DNA from: Kitasatospora purpeofusca
GTDB lineage: Bacteria > Actinomycetota > Actinomycetes > Streptomycetales > Streptomycetaceae
Direction: 5' to 3'
Length of the DNA: 64,000 nucleotides
NCBI RefSeq assembly: GCF_000718025.1
Contig: NZ_JODS01000018.1
Coordinates: forward strand, 1 to 64,000
Position 1 is the stretch's first letter. Each line of letters starts with the position of its first letter. A program made the translations under genes and the position numbers. This document shows positions 8,498-16,715 of this stretch, piece by piece. The notes below the pieces were generated by a model. The model was not told the DNA's origin and did not search any database. It saw nothing but the letters and a program-made list of their open reading frames with translations.

Positions 8498-8834
8498 CTC
8501 GTCCCCCTGACGTCGCACCCGGCCCGCACCAGGACCACACCCCCGTGCATAGTGCCACTCAGGTGCACGAGTTGGGCGCCGGACGCAGTTTTCCTCCAGC
8601 TGGACCGAGCCTCAGAAACAGTGCGAGGAAGCCCCGCCCCAGCCGGGCTCGGGTCCTGTTCACAAGGGGTCGGCCCACGGCCGACAGGCAGCTCGCCCGA
8701 TGCAAGACACCAGTTCGATCGATGCCCCTCAAGAACGGAACGACAACAGCTATTTAGTGACGTGCAATCATGTTTGGAGCATTAAAAGGACATTGACCTT
8801 CCCATGGCAGTGGTGTGGTTCATCATCGCTGACC
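8498..8834. other. Intergenic, divergent promoter region
   Basis: No gene seen. It separates the minus-strand CHAT gene from the plus-strand methyltransferase gene. Positions about 8745-8805 are unusually AT-rich for this DNA, as expected for a promoter. A small inverted repeat (GTCGGCC / GGCCGAC) lies near 8668-8684. Confidence 0.5.
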
Positions 8835-9584
8835 ATGCTTCAAAATGAGATCTGGGACGACCATGCCGCTCTGAGCTATGACACCCCTGGGTCCGGCATG
8901 TTCGCGCCGACGGTGCTGGGGCCGACAGTGGACCGCCTCGTGGAGCTCGCCGAGGGTGGGCGGGCACTGGAGTTCGCCATCGGGACGGGGCGGGTGGCGT
9001 TGCCGCTCGCGGCGCGGGGAGTCCCGGTCAGCGGTATCGAGCTGTCGAATCCGATGCTCGATCGGCTCCGCGCCAAGGCGGACGAGGCGACCATTCCGGT
9101 CGTCGTCGGCGACATGGCCACTGCACGGGTCCCCGGCAGCTTCCAGCTCGTCTATCTCGTCTACAACACCATCTCGAACCTGCTCACACAGGCCGAGCAG
9201 GTCGCCTGCTTCCGGAACGCCGCACGCCACCTCGCGCCGGGTGGACGATTTGTCGTCGAGCTGTGGGTCCCCGAACTCCGAAAGCTGCCACCCGGCCAGC
9301 AAGCCATGGTGTGGGAGTCGGCGAGGGGCTATATCGGGCTCGACACCTACGACGTCCTGCGTCAGCAGGTCGTTTCGCACCACTTCCGGTTCGACGCCGA
9401 GGGCGGCCGTGACGCCCAGGTGTTCCGCAGCCCGCACCGCTACATCTGGCCGGCCGAGCTCGATCTGATGGCCGAGCTGGCCGGAATGACACTGGAGTCC
9501 AGGCATGCCGACTGGGTGGGAGGGGAGTTCACCGCGGAGTCGCGTTCCCACGTCTCGGTCTACCGGACGGCCGACCCGCTCTGA
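8835..9584 (+). CDS. Class I SAM-dependent methyltransferase
   Basis: A 249-residue protein of the Rossmann methyltransferase class. Motif I is ALEFAIGTGRVALPLAARG, followed by an acidic strand end (VSGIELSNPMLDRL), VVVGDMATARVPGSFQLVYLVYNTISNL (motif II/III region) and a late FRSPHRYIWPAELDLMAELAGM. Related enzymes methylate small molecules or natural products; the substrate is not evident and no biosynthetic genes surround it. Start: ATG 8835 begins MLQNEIWDDHAALSYD, the usual start in this family (short lead, then 'YD'); the ribosome-binding site is weak. The frame stays open upstream to 8700, but that stretch does not look coding. Confidence 0.8.
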   Translation: MLQNEIWDDHAALSYDTPGSGMFAPTVLGPTVDRLVELAEGGRALEFAIGTGRVALPLAARGVPVSGIELSNPMLDRLRAKADEATIPVVVGDMATARVPGSFQLVYLVYNTISNLLTQAEQVACFRNAARHLAPGGRFVVELWVPELRKLPPGQQAMVWESARGYIGLDTYDVLRQQVVSHHFRFDAEGGRDAQVFRSPHRYIWPAELDLMAELAGMTLESRHADWVGGEFTAESRSHVSVYRTADPL

Positions 9585-9798
9585 CGGGTTCCGGGGGTGG
9601 GGCGGTCTTCGAACGGGCGCCCTCGGCGCCCAGGAAGGTGTTCCGCACCCGGGGAGGACTTCGGCCACTCGCCGACCGGATCAGGCCGCATTGCCGAGCG
9701 CCTCCTGCCGGGCAACCGGCTACTGGCAGTCTCTGACGCGCGCTGATGCGCCCCAGCTGTCATCTGTCATCACACGCGCCCTGCCGAAGGAGCTCTCC

Positions 9799-10275
9799 AT
9801 GCGCCTGTTCCGTACCCGTGCGGCCGCCCCGTTCGCCTTCCTGCTCGCCGGCGGGCTGCTCGCTCTCGCGCAGCCTGCGCAGGCCGTCGGACCTGCCGAT
9901 CTCTACGCCACGGTGACGGCCTCGGGCGCCCCCGGGGCCGTCACCTACCGCGTCTTCTTCGGCAACGCCGGGCCCAACCGGGCGGCGGGCACGGTGACCG
10001 CCGTCGTGCAGCTTCCGTCCCGGACGACCAGCGCGAGCGTCGACCTCTCCGGCTGCGCGTACGACAACACCGCCAAGACCCTGACCTGTGATCTGACGGG
10101 GATGCCGGACGGGCAGGGCTTCGTCCCGACCCTGACCGCGCAGGTCGGCCTGCTCGCGCTCGGCGCGCTCACCGCCACCGCGACCATCACGGGCACCGAC
10201 CCGGACCCCGACCCGAGCAACAACTCCGCCTCGGCCTCGTGCACGGCCCTGACCGGTGCGGTCATCATCTGCTGA
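9799..10275 (+). CDS. Small secreted protein with DUF11-like domain
   Basis: A 158-residue protein. Residues 1-31 are a classic signal peptide (MRLFRTRAAAPFAFLLAGGL, then a hydrophobic run to QPAQAVG). The mature part is a single beta-sandwich like DUF11/CARDB repeats (VTYRVFFGNAGPNRA, and the closing DPDPDPSNNSASASC), normally found in cell-surface or extracellular proteins. Four cysteines in the mature part (VDLSGC, TLTC, ASC, IIC) could form disulfides. Start ATG 9799 follows GAAGGAG at ideal spacing. Monocistronic, with a strong hairpin terminator 56 nt after the stop. Function unknown; likely an extracellular structural or adhesive protein. Confidence 0.75.
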   Translation: MRLFRTRAAAPFAFLLAGGLLALAQPAQAVGPADLYATVTASGAPGAVTYRVFFGNAGPNRAAGTVTAVVQLPSRTTSASVDLSGCAYDNTAKTLTCDLTGMPDGQGFVPTLTAQVGLLALGALTATATITGTDPDPDPSNNSASASCTALTGAVIIC

Positions 10276-10330
10276 CCAAACACCTGGTGCGCCTCCACGG
10301 GGCCCCGCCGATCACTGGCTCGCGCACCGG

Positions 10331-10356
10331 CCGGACGGGCGCTCATGCCCGTCCGG
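10331..10356 (+). terminator. Hairpin terminator after the DUF11-like gene
   Basis: Perfect 10-bp stem CCGGACGGGC / GCCCGTCCGG with a 6-nt loop (GCTCAT), no T-run, as is usual in streptomycetes. Confidence 0.75.
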
Positions 10357-10455
10357 GCGGCGGCGGGTCAGGGCAGGGGACACGGACCGGCGCCGTCACT
10401 TCCGTCCGGTGCGTTGCGGCAGACCATCGGCGGCCCGCCGCAACGGAGCCAGGCA

Positions 10456-10521
10456 GGAAGCCAGCAGGTCGGTTCGGGAGGCAGGCCGGAGTGGGAAGTC
10501 GGTGCCGTCGACCTCCCGCTC
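10456..10521. repeat. Dispersed hairpin repeat, copy 3
   Basis: The left 23-nt module (10456-10478) is identical to 317-339. The hairpin itself (10489-10521) is the most diverged copy, with a GAGTGGGAAGTCGGT arm and three mismatched pairs. Confidence 0.8.
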
Positions 10522-10926
10522 CGACCTGCGGCCCTCGCTCTGTCGCGTGTCTGTAGGGCGTCCGGCCGAGGCCGCTCCTCGCGTGTACGCGGTGGTCACC
10601 GGGCTCGCGAGCCTGCACGACCCGGACCGGTGAACGCCGAAGCGTCTGGTGCCCCGTCGACCACCACGGCCGGGTGGGGCACTGGGCGTTCGGCACCTCT
10701 GCCACGGGCACTCGATGCCGAGGAACTGTGTCGCCGTCATTCATTGTCCCGACCGCTCCGAGTGGCCGGGAGAATGCGCTACCAGCGGAACCGGCACAAC
10801 TGAACCCCCTGGCAGGCTGTTTCGCTGCCGCCAGTCGTCCGGGCCGATGGGTCGGCGGGAGTTGCCCGGTGTTTCTTTTCGCGGGGGCGTCGTAGCGTGA
10901 AGTCTTGAGGGGTGCAGGAGTTCTGA

Positions 10927-11652
10927 ATGCCAGTTGAGCCAGGGGGAATCGTGCGGAGAGCGACCACGGAATCGGCCACGGCAACAGGCGGCGGCCAGGA
11001 GGATTCTGCTGCAACGGGCGGTCTAGGTAGAGGAGTTCGGTACGCTAGGCGACCCCGGCGGCTCGCAGCTGCGGCGGTTCTCCTGACCGCCGCGGCACTG
11101 GTGACGGCATGTACCGGCGACGGGACGACACCCTCCGAGCCGGGCGCCCCGTGGGCCCTCGACGGGCTGGCTGCCGCGCCGGTTGCCCCGTCCGTCCAGG
11201 CCAGTGTCGACGCGCCCCCGGCCAAGGGCGCCGCCAAGATCCTGGGCATCGCCGAGGTGGAGGGCACCGATGTGGTTCTCGCGGTGAGGAACGACATCTG
11301 CCAGGTCGCGTTCCTGGCGGCTCCGCCCACGGGGGCGGACGCCACTGCTTCCGTCTCGGTCGGAGCGCAGCGCCCGACCGGAAGCGTGTACTCGGACAGC
11401 CACCAGGGATTCCCCGGCAACGTTCTCACCGGAAAGCACACCCAGGCGTCCGCGCAATTTCCGCCGTTCAGATTCGTGGCCGTGGGATGTTCCGAAAAGG
11501 CCATGGCGGTGAGGGTGGAAGGTGCGGGCGCCTCGGCCGACGTTCGGAACAAGGCGGGGGATTCCCTGAGGATCTGGCGGGACGGCCAGGACCTGGTGAT
11601 GGCCGTCGGGAAGCCTGAGGCAATTCGCCGGGAGCCCGTTCCCACTTCCTGA
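10927..11652 (+). CDS. Secreted lipoprotein of unknown function
   Basis: A 241-residue protein with a long basic N-terminus (to RRPRR), a hydrophobic stretch LAAAAVLLTAAAL and the lipobox LVTAC, so the mature protein starts at that cysteine and is anchored outside the membrane. The mature domain (AKILGIAEVEGTDVVLAVRN, ICQVAFLAAPPTG, FVAVGCSEKAM) is beta-rich and of no family I recognise. Start uncertain: ATG 10927 gives a 45-residue cytoplasmic lead, while a GTG at 10951 would give a shorter one. Preceded by 650 bp of non-coding DNA, followed by hairpin copy 4; probably monocistronic. Confidence 0.65.
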   Translation: MPVEPGGIVRRATTESATATGGGQEDSAATGGLGRGVRYARRPRRLAAAAVLLTAAALVTACTGDGTTPSEPGAPWALDGLAAAPVAPSVQASVDAPPAKGAAKILGIAEVEGTDVVLAVRNDICQVAFLAAPPTGADATASVSVGAQRPTGSVYSDSHQGFPGNVLTGKHTQASAQFPPFRFVAVGCSEKAMAVRVEGAGASADVRNKAGDSLRIWRDGQDLVMAVGKPEAIRREPVPTS

Positions 11653-12052
11653 GGGCGCCCTCGAACCCTCGTCGGAAGTTCGACAGTGCGGCAGGACAGC
11701 GCGCGGGGAGTGGGAAGTCGGCTCCGTCGACTTCCCACTCCGGACCCACGGAACCCGTGGCCGGAGTGCGGCGCCGCCGGGCGGACGTCGCCTCCTCGCG
11801 TCGCAACCGCGCTGCCCCGGTGCTCCCATGACGCGCACCCGGATGGTGCGGTGGTCCCGGGACACGGTCGGGACCGCCGCCTCATGTCACCGTCCGCACG
11901 GATTCCTACCGTTGAGGCATGCGTTGAGCGCACGGACGGTGACACCCGACCGGCGCCGCGCAACGCCGGGTCTGCTCGGACGGCCCGGCGGCCCACGGAC
12001 CGGAATCCTCCCGGCCGGCGGGTGACGGAAGCGAGCTCCTGGAGGTTCGTAG
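11653..12052. other. 400-bp intergenic region with hairpin copy 4
   Basis: No gene supported. Contains hairpin repeat copy 4 (11708-11772), which may double as the terminator of the lipoprotein gene, and the upstream region of the lectin-like pseudogene. Confidence 0.5.
11708..11772. repeat. Dispersed hairpin repeat, copy 4
   Basis: Hairpin 11708-11740 has the same sequence as copy 2 (stem GAGTGGGAAGTCGGC, loop TCC). It is followed by a right module (11741-11772) shared with copy 1. It lies 56 nt after the lipoprotein stop codon. Confidence 0.85.
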
Positions 12053-13170
12053 ATGAGTTGGAACCGATTCACGCTGGCGTCGGCCGACAGCGCCTCGCTG
12101 TCGAGCCGGGTGGCCGCGGTCTCCCGGATCGACGGCAGCATGGAGGTCTGGTGGGTCGCCCCCAACGGCTCTGTCCAGGGCGCGTACTGGTACGAGGGGT
12201 CGCCGTGGCGGCGCTACGAGCTCGCGCCCGCCGGTAGCGCGTCCGCCAACGGCGGCATCGCCGCCGTCTCGCGTGTCCCCGGAAGCATGGAGGTGTTCTT
12301 CGTCGGGGCGAACGGCTCCGTCCAGGACCGTTTCTGGTACGAGGGCAGTACCTGGCAGGGTTTCGAGCTCGCTCCCGCGGGGAGTGCCTCGACGACCGGT
12401 GGCATTGCGGCGGTCTCGCGGATCCCGGGCAGCATGGAGGTCTGGTACGTTGGCAGGGTTTCGAGCTCGCTCCCGCGGGGAGTGCCTCGACGACCGGTGG
12501 CATTGCGGCGGTCTCGCGGATCCCGGGCAGCATGGAGGTCTGGTACGTGGTCCAGGACCGCTTCTGGTACGAGGGCAGTACCTGGCAGGGTTTCGAGCTC
12601 GCTCCCGCCGGCAGTGCGTCCGTCACCACCGGGCTCGCCGCGGTGTCCCGCGTTCCCGGAAGCATGGAGGTGTGGTTCACCGGTGGGGACGCGTCGATCC
12701 AGGACCACTTCTGGTACGACACGTCGAGCAAGAACTTCGACCAGGACGTCACGACCGACATCGCGATCGGCGGCTCGGTGCACGTCGTGATGCGGCAGGA
12801 CGGCTTCTTCTCGTTCAGCACGCACGCGCACGACAGCGGCTTCGACAACATCGACTACACGATCTCCGCCGCCGTGCTGACGCCGGACGGACACGTGTTC
12901 ACGTTCCAGCACTCCGGCCACACGGAAGGCACCGTCGCCGGACTGCCCTTCGGTACGCCGGACCGCAACGACGACTTCACGTTCGTCGGGAACAACCCCG
13001 AGATCACGGCCCGGTGGGACGGCATCCTCAACGGCACCTTCAAGGCGAGCCTGGACGCCACCGACACCCTCGCGGCCGGAGTGACCGGAGCCCTCGGCGA
13101 CCTGGTGAAGGCGGTCCTCGCCGCCGCGGGGAAGGCGGCGGCGGACGCGGTCGTCAAGCTCGTCTCCTGA
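12053..13170 (+). pseudogene. PLL-like lectin beta-propeller protein, frameshifted
   Basis: Two frames join near 12450 to give one protein: ~130 residues from ATG 12053, then ~240 residues to the stop at 13170. The first part is repeats of a 49-residue propeller blade (motifs FELAPAGSAS, GGIAAVSRIPGSMEVW, QDRFWYEGSTW), as in fucose-binding PLL-type lectins. The last ~145 residues form a separate beta-rich domain (VHVVMRQDGFFSFSTHAHDS) ending in an amphipathic helix. The frame breaks because two blade copies are spaced 98 nt apart instead of 147, a 49-nt loss. No signal peptide is visible. The ATG follows GGAGGTTCGTAG. It could be a true mutation or an assembly collapse in repeats. Confidence 0.7.
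12354..12548 (+). repeat. 98-nt direct duplication inside the propeller gene
   Basis: The sequence starting GGCAGGGTTTCGAGCTCGC at 12354 recurs at 12452 and stays essentially identical up to GGTACGT (12450 / 12548). The spacing is 98 nt, not the regular 147-nt blade period, so exactly 49 nt are missing between copies. Confidence 0.9.
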
Positions 13171-13264
13171 CCGGGCCGGTCCCACGCGGGCCGGTCCCCA
13201 CCCCCGGGCTCCGGCCTGGGCCGGGCGGCCGGGAGGTCGAAGCCGTGGGGCAGCTGCGGGGGAA

Positions 13265-13317
13265 GCACGAGGGTGTCCGTCGCGGTCCGTGAACGACCGC
13301 GACGGACACCCTCGTGC
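13265..13317. terminator. Strong bidirectional terminator hairpin
   Basis: Perfect 23-bp stem (13265-13287 with 13295-13317; arm begins GCACGAGGGTGTCCG) and a 7-nt loop. It sits between the convergent lectin pseudogene and the SnoaL-like gene. Confidence 0.9.
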
Positions 13318-13322
13318 GTCGG

Positions 13323-13673
13323 CTAGGCCGGGAGGAAGAAGCCGGTGATGTCGGCGAGGCGCCCGTCCTCGTGGTGGTGGGCGGTGCTGATGCCGGCCGA
13401 CGCGGTCCCGCCCTGTCCGTCGAGCTGGGTCCAGCGGGCGAGGGAGCGGTCGTGGTGCTCCAGCACCTCGTCGATGCGGAACCGGTGGCCGGGGAAGGCT
13501 CCGGCGAAGCCGGCCATGTAGGCGGCGAGTTCGGTCAGGTTGCCGACCTCGGTCCCGGGGTCGCGGTAGGCGACCTCGTCCACCGCGACCGCGCCGAGGG
13601 CGGCGGTCCGGTCGGCGGGGTCGGCCGACCAGCAGGCGGCGTAGTCGTTCCAGAGCCGCTGGGTGTCACTCAT
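13323..13673 (-). CDS. SnoaL/NTF2-like small protein
   Basis: A 116-residue protein with the NTF2/SnoaL layout: N-terminal helix (MSDTQRLWNDYAACW), AVDEVAYRDPGTEVGNLTELAAYMAGFAGAFPGHRFRID in the middle, and a beta-sheet with the loop STAHHHEDGRLADITGFF. Such proteins are small cone-fold enzymes or ligand binders, commonly polyketide cyclases or epoxide hydrolases; the ligand is unknown. It overlaps the end of the upstream TetR-family gene by 8 nt, so both are likely in one transcript and the regulator probably controls it. Complete for the family. Confidence 0.75.
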   Translation of the reverse strand: MSDTQRLWNDYAACWSADPADRTAALGAVAVDEVAYRDPGTEVGNLTELAAYMAGFAGAFPGHRFRIDEVLEHHDRSLARWTQLDGQGGTASAGISTAHHHEDGRLADITGFFLPA

Positions 13674-14277
13674 GGTCGTCCTGCTTTCGTGGGGCCCTCA
13701 AGGATCCGATCGACGCCATCGCGCCGTCGGTGACGCTGTGCAGTGTGGTGCGGGGCAGGCCGGCCCGGACGAGCACCAGCAGGCCCTGGTAGAGCGCGAG
13801 CAGATGGGCGGCCGTGGTTCCGACGTCGAGGTCCGCCGGCGCGTCGCCGTGCTGCCGGGCGCGGGTCAGCGCGTCGGCGAAGCCGCCCTCGATCGCCGCC
13901 AGGCCGTGGTGCACCCCGGCGGCGGCCTGGGGGAGGGCGAAGGACTCGACGGCGGTGTTGGTGAGCAGGCAGCCCGGGTCGGGCTCGGGGCCGGTCTCGA
14001 TCGCCGAGGTGAAGAACGAGCGGATGCCGGCCAGGGGGTCCGCCGGCTCCAGCAGGTGGACCCGGACCCGGCCCCGCACCACCCGCTCGTTGTAGGCGTC
14101 CAGTGCGGCGTGGAACAGGCCGTCCTTGCTCCCGAAGGTCCGGTACAGGCTCCCCGGGTGCAGTCCGGTGGCCTCCTCGATGTCCCGCAGCGAGGCGCCG
14201 AGGTACCCCCGGTGGCGGAAGAGCCGCATGGCCGAGGCCAGTACCTCGTCCTGGTCCCAGAGCTGCTTGCGCCCCAT
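13666..14277 (-). CDS. TetR/AcrR family transcriptional regulator
   Basis: A 203-residue repressor-type regulator. The N-terminal helix-turn-helix is clear (MRLFRHRGYLGASLRDIEEA, then TGLHPGSLYRTFGSKDGLFHAAL). The C-terminal ligand domain has the PGCLLTNTAVE segment typical of TetR_C proteins that control oxidoreductase or transport genes. It starts at ATG 14277 and overlaps the downstream SnoaL-like gene by 8 nt. An imperfect palindrome TGAACGATTGCTCA (14294-14307) lies 17 nt upstream of the start, well placed for autoregulation. Confidence 0.85.
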   Translation of the reverse strand: MGRKQLWDQDEVLASAMRLFRHRGYLGASLRDIEEATGLHPGSLYRTFGSKDGLFHAALDAYNERVVRGRVRVHLLEPADPLAGIRSFFTSAIETGPEPDPGCLLTNTAVESFALPQAAAGVHHGLAAIEGGFADALTRARQHGDAPADLDVGTTAAHLLALYQGLLVLVRAGLPRTTLHSVTDGAMASIGSLRAPRKQDDHE

Positions 14278-14293
14278 CCCCGACCTCCGTAGT

Positions 14294-14307
14294 TGAACGA
14301 TTGCTCA
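14294..14307. promoter_or_regulatory. Candidate TetR operator
   Basis: Imperfect palindrome TGAACGATTGCTCA next to an AT-rich run (CACAAAAAATAGC) between the divergent TetR and sigma-factor genes. Suggested by position and symmetry only. Confidence 0.4.
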
Positions 14308-14404
14308 CAAAAAATAGCACGGCCCGGAGTCGATCGGCTCCGGGGCCGGTCGTCACCGGCCGGGCCGGCTGCCCGCCCGGCCGCCGCTTCCCGACGAACC
14401 CGGT

Positions 14405-15028
14405 GTGACCGGGATCACTCCCGGGAGAAAACCCGCAGGCCCGGCCGCCCGTCTACCAGGTGTGAGACGTGTACGGGCGGCAGCACCGCCGCAGGAACTG
14501 GACGAGGAGCAGCTGCTCCGACGGGTGGCCCGGGGGGACCGGGTCGCCTTCGAGGAGCTGTACCGCCGCACTTCGCCGTGGCTGGCGGTGCGGCTGCGCC
14601 GCCGCTGCGCCGACGAGCAGATGGTCGCCGAGGTGATGCAGGAGACCTATCTGGCGGTGTGGCGGGCGGCGGGGTCCTTCGCCGGGAGCGGGGCCGGCGG
14701 GTCGGCCGTCGGCTGGCTGTGGACGATCGCCGCCCGCCGCCTGGTCGACGCGTTCCGGCGCCGGGCCCACCACGCGGAGCCGCCGCCGGCCGCCGCCCCG
14801 CACCCGGTGGCGCCCGCCGCCGAGGAGGAGGCGCTGCTCGCCACCGTCGGCGGCGACGTCGGGGACGCGCTGGGCCGCCTCGCGCCCGAGCTCAGGGACG
14901 TCCTGCGGGCCATGGTGCTCGACGGGCTGTCCGTCCGGGAGACGGCCGTCGTCCTCGGACTGCCCGAGGGCACGGTCAAGACCCGCGCCCGCCGGGCCAG
15001 GATCGCGATGCGGGAGGCACTGGCATGA
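14405..15028 (+). CDS. ECF-type RNA polymerase sigma factor
   Basis: A sigma-70 family protein of up to 207 residues. Region 2 is LLRRVARGDRVAFEELYRRT to MVAEVMQETYLAVWRAAGSF, region 2.3-2.4 is WLWTIAARRLVDAFRRR, an Ala/Pro-rich linker follows, and region 4 is LRAMVLDGLSVRETAVVLGL, PEGTVKTRARRARIAM. It directs RNA polymerase to a small regulon, probably including its own operon. Start uncertain: GTG 14405 or GTG 14462; the second gives a normal ECF N-terminus. The next gene overlaps by 4 nt and encodes its probable anti-sigma factor. A broken copy of its first 50 codons lies at 2464-2612. Confidence 0.85.
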   Translation: MTGITPGRKPAGPAARLPGVRRVRAAAPPQELDEEQLLRRVARGDRVAFEELYRRTSPWLAVRLRRRCADEQMVAEVMQETYLAVWRAAGSFAGSGAGGSAVGWLWTIAARRLVDAFRRRAHHAEPPPAAAPHPVAPAAEEEALLATVGGDVGDALGRLAPELRDVLRAMVLDGLSVRETAVVLGLPEGTVKTRARRARIAMREALA

Positions 15029-15870
15029 CCGTCGAACACCCCTCGGCCCGGCTGCTCGCCGCCTATGTCGACGACGGCGTGCCCGGCGCCGCCGCTCCCA
15101 CCGTCGCCCTCGCCGCCGACGAACTGTGGGCCGTGGAAGCCCACTTGGAGGCCTGCCCGGCCTGCCGGGAGCGGCTGTCGGCCGCCGTCGGCACCGGGGC
15201 GCCCGCCGTCGCGGCGCTCACCGCCGCCGTCTGGTCGGAGCTGGAACCGCAGCTGGCCGTGGCCGCCCCGGCGCCCCCACGCCGCCTCGCGGCCCGGCTG
15301 TCCACCTGGACGACGCCCGCGATGACGCCGTGGCTGGCCATGGTGCTGGTCGTCACCGCGCTCGCGCTGCTGCTGGACCGGGCGAACGCCGGGCCGGACC
15401 CGGACCGGATCTCCCTGCTGCTGGTGCTCGCCCCCGTGCTGCCGGTCGGCGGCGTCGCGGCCGCCTGGTCGCGCGGCCTGGACCCGGCGTACGAACTGAC
15501 CGCCGCCACCCCCCGCGCCGGACTGCCGCTGTTGCTGCGGCGCACCGCCGCCGTGCTCGCCGTGGTGCTCCCCGCGCTGCTGATCGGCGGGTGGGCGACG
15601 GGCGTGACGGCGGCGCAGTGGCTGCTGCCCTGCCTGGCGTTCACCTCGACCACCCTCGCGCTCGGCGCGCTGCTCGGGGTGACCAGGGCGGCCGTCGCCG
15701 TGGCGGCCGGCTGGCTCGCGGTCGTCGTGGCCCCGACCGTGGCCGCCGGCCGGACCGCCGCCGTCCTGCGGGCGGACGGCCTGCCGCTGTGGGGCGCGGT
15801 CCTCGCGCTCGGCGTGGCGGTCGTGGTCGCCCGCCGCGGCGCCTGGACGGCGCCGGGCCAGAACCGCTGA
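15025..15870 (+). CDS. Membrane anti-sigma factor with zf-HC2 motif
   Basis: A 281-residue protein. The N-terminal ~60 residues carry the zinc-finger anti-sigma signature HLEACPACRERL (H-x3-C-x2-C), which binds the cognate ECF sigma factor. The rest is about six hydrophobic segments (for example WLAMVLVVTALALLL, ISLLLVLAPVLPVGGVAAAW, LAVVLPALLIGGWATG). ATG 15025 overlaps the sigma stop (ATGA), so the pair is translationally coupled. The polytopic membrane part resembles ABC-2-type or zf-HC2 fusion proteins near ABC exporters; it may sense envelope state or act with the exporter encoded next. Confidence 0.8.
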   Translation: MTVEHPSARLLAAYVDDGVPGAAAPTVALAADELWAVEAHLEACPACRERLSAAVGTGAPAVAALTAAVWSELEPQLAVAAPAPPRRLAARLSTWTTPAMTPWLAMVLVVTALALLLDRANAGPDPDRISLLLVLAPVLPVGGVAAAWSRGLDPAYELTAATPRAGLPLLLRRTAAVLAVVLPALLIGGWATGVTAAQWLLPCLAFTSTTLALGALLGVTRAAVAVAAGWLAVVVAPTVAAGRTAAVLRADGLPLWGAVLALGVAVVVARRGAWTAPGQNR

Positions 15871-15905
15871 CCTTCCCCCCATTCACAGACAGGAGGACGC
15901 GCACC

Positions 15906-16715
15906 GTGCGTGCCGTCACCAGGGCCGAACTGGCCCCCACCACCTACGCCCGGGAGATCCGGGCGACCGGACTCCAGGTCAGGGCCGGCCGCAAACGGCT
16001 CGCCGTGGACGGGCTCGACCTGTCCCTCGGCACCGGCGTCCACGGACTGCTCGGCCCCAACGGGGCGGGCAAGACCACCCTCATCCGGGCCCTGGCCACC
16101 GTGCTGCGCCCCGCCGGCGGCGAGCTGGAACTGCTCGGCGAGACCGTCCGCGGCCCGGGCGAGTACCGCGCGCTGCGCCGCCGGATCGGCTATCTGCCGC
16201 AGGAGTTCGGCTACTACAAGCGTTTCACCGTCCGGGAGTTCGTCGAGTACATGGCCTGGCTGAAGGAGGTCCCGGCGGCGGAGATCCCGGCCGCGACCCA
16301 GCGCGCCGTGGAGCGGGTCGGCCTCGCCGACCGCGCCGACGACCGGATGAAGGCCCTGTCGGGCGGCATGGTGCGGCGGGCCGGCATCGCCCAGGCCATC
16401 GTCAACGACCCGGCGGTCCTGCTGCTGGACGAACCGACCGTCGGCCTGGACCCGGCGCAGCGGCTGCGGCTGCGCGAACTGCTCCAGGAACTGGGCACGG
16501 AGGCCTGCGTGGTGGTCTCCACCCACCTGGTCGAGGACGTCGCGGCGGCCTGCACCGATGTGCTGCTGTTCGCCGAGGGCCGGCTGGTCTTCCAGGGCAC
16601 TCCGGACGCGCTGGCCGCGGCGGGCGGTCCCGAGCACGAGGGCGACAGCCCGCTGGAGCGCGGCTACTCGGCGCTGCTGGTCGACCCGGCGCGACGGACG
16701 CGGGGTGCCTGGTGA
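15906..16715 (+). CDS. ABC transporter ATP-binding protein
   Basis: A 269-residue ATPase with Walker A GPNGAGKTT (Lys56), Q-loop YLPQEFGYY, signature LSGGM, Walker B AVLLLDEPTVGLDP and the H-loop STHLVEDV, all intact. This is the ATPase of an ABC-2 type exporter with a membrane subunit coded separately. The GTG start at 15906 follows AGGAGGAC. It lies 35 nt after the anti-sigma gene and overlaps the permease gene by 4 nt. The cargo is not evident; regulator-exporter operons of this kind usually serve envelope homeostasis or peptide/drug export. Confidence 0.9.
   Translation: MRAVTRAELAPTTYAREIRATGLQVRAGRKRLAVDGLDLSLGTGVHGLLGPNGAGKTTLIRALATVLRPAGGELELLGETVRGPGEYRALRRRIGYLPQEFGYYKRFTVREFVEYMAWLKEVPAAEIPAATQRAVERVGLADRADDRMKALSGGMVRRAGIAQAIVNDPAVLLLDEPTVGLDPAQRLRLRELLQELGTEACVVVSTHLVEDVAAACTDVLLFAEGRLVFQGTPDALAAAGGPEHEGDSPLERGYSALLVDPARRTRGAW

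Larger units (their letters stand above)
10276..10926. other. 650-bp intergenic region with terminator and hairpin copy 3
   Basis: No gene could be supported; the short ORFs here lack start signals and protein-like composition. It holds a terminator at 10331-10356, hairpin repeat copy 3 at 10456-10521 and the promoter region of the lipoprotein gene. Confidence 0.5.

Noticed and set aside
4524..8558. Long alternative-frame ORFs over the CHAT-STAND gene
   Set aside because: Long only because of high GC; they are Pro/Arg/Gly-rich, with no motif, while the main frame has catalytic and Walker motifs.
10345..10900. Several ORFs of 70-220 codons in the 650-bp spacer
   Set aside because: They cross the hairpin repeat, lack ribosome-binding sites and have no coherent composition on either strand.
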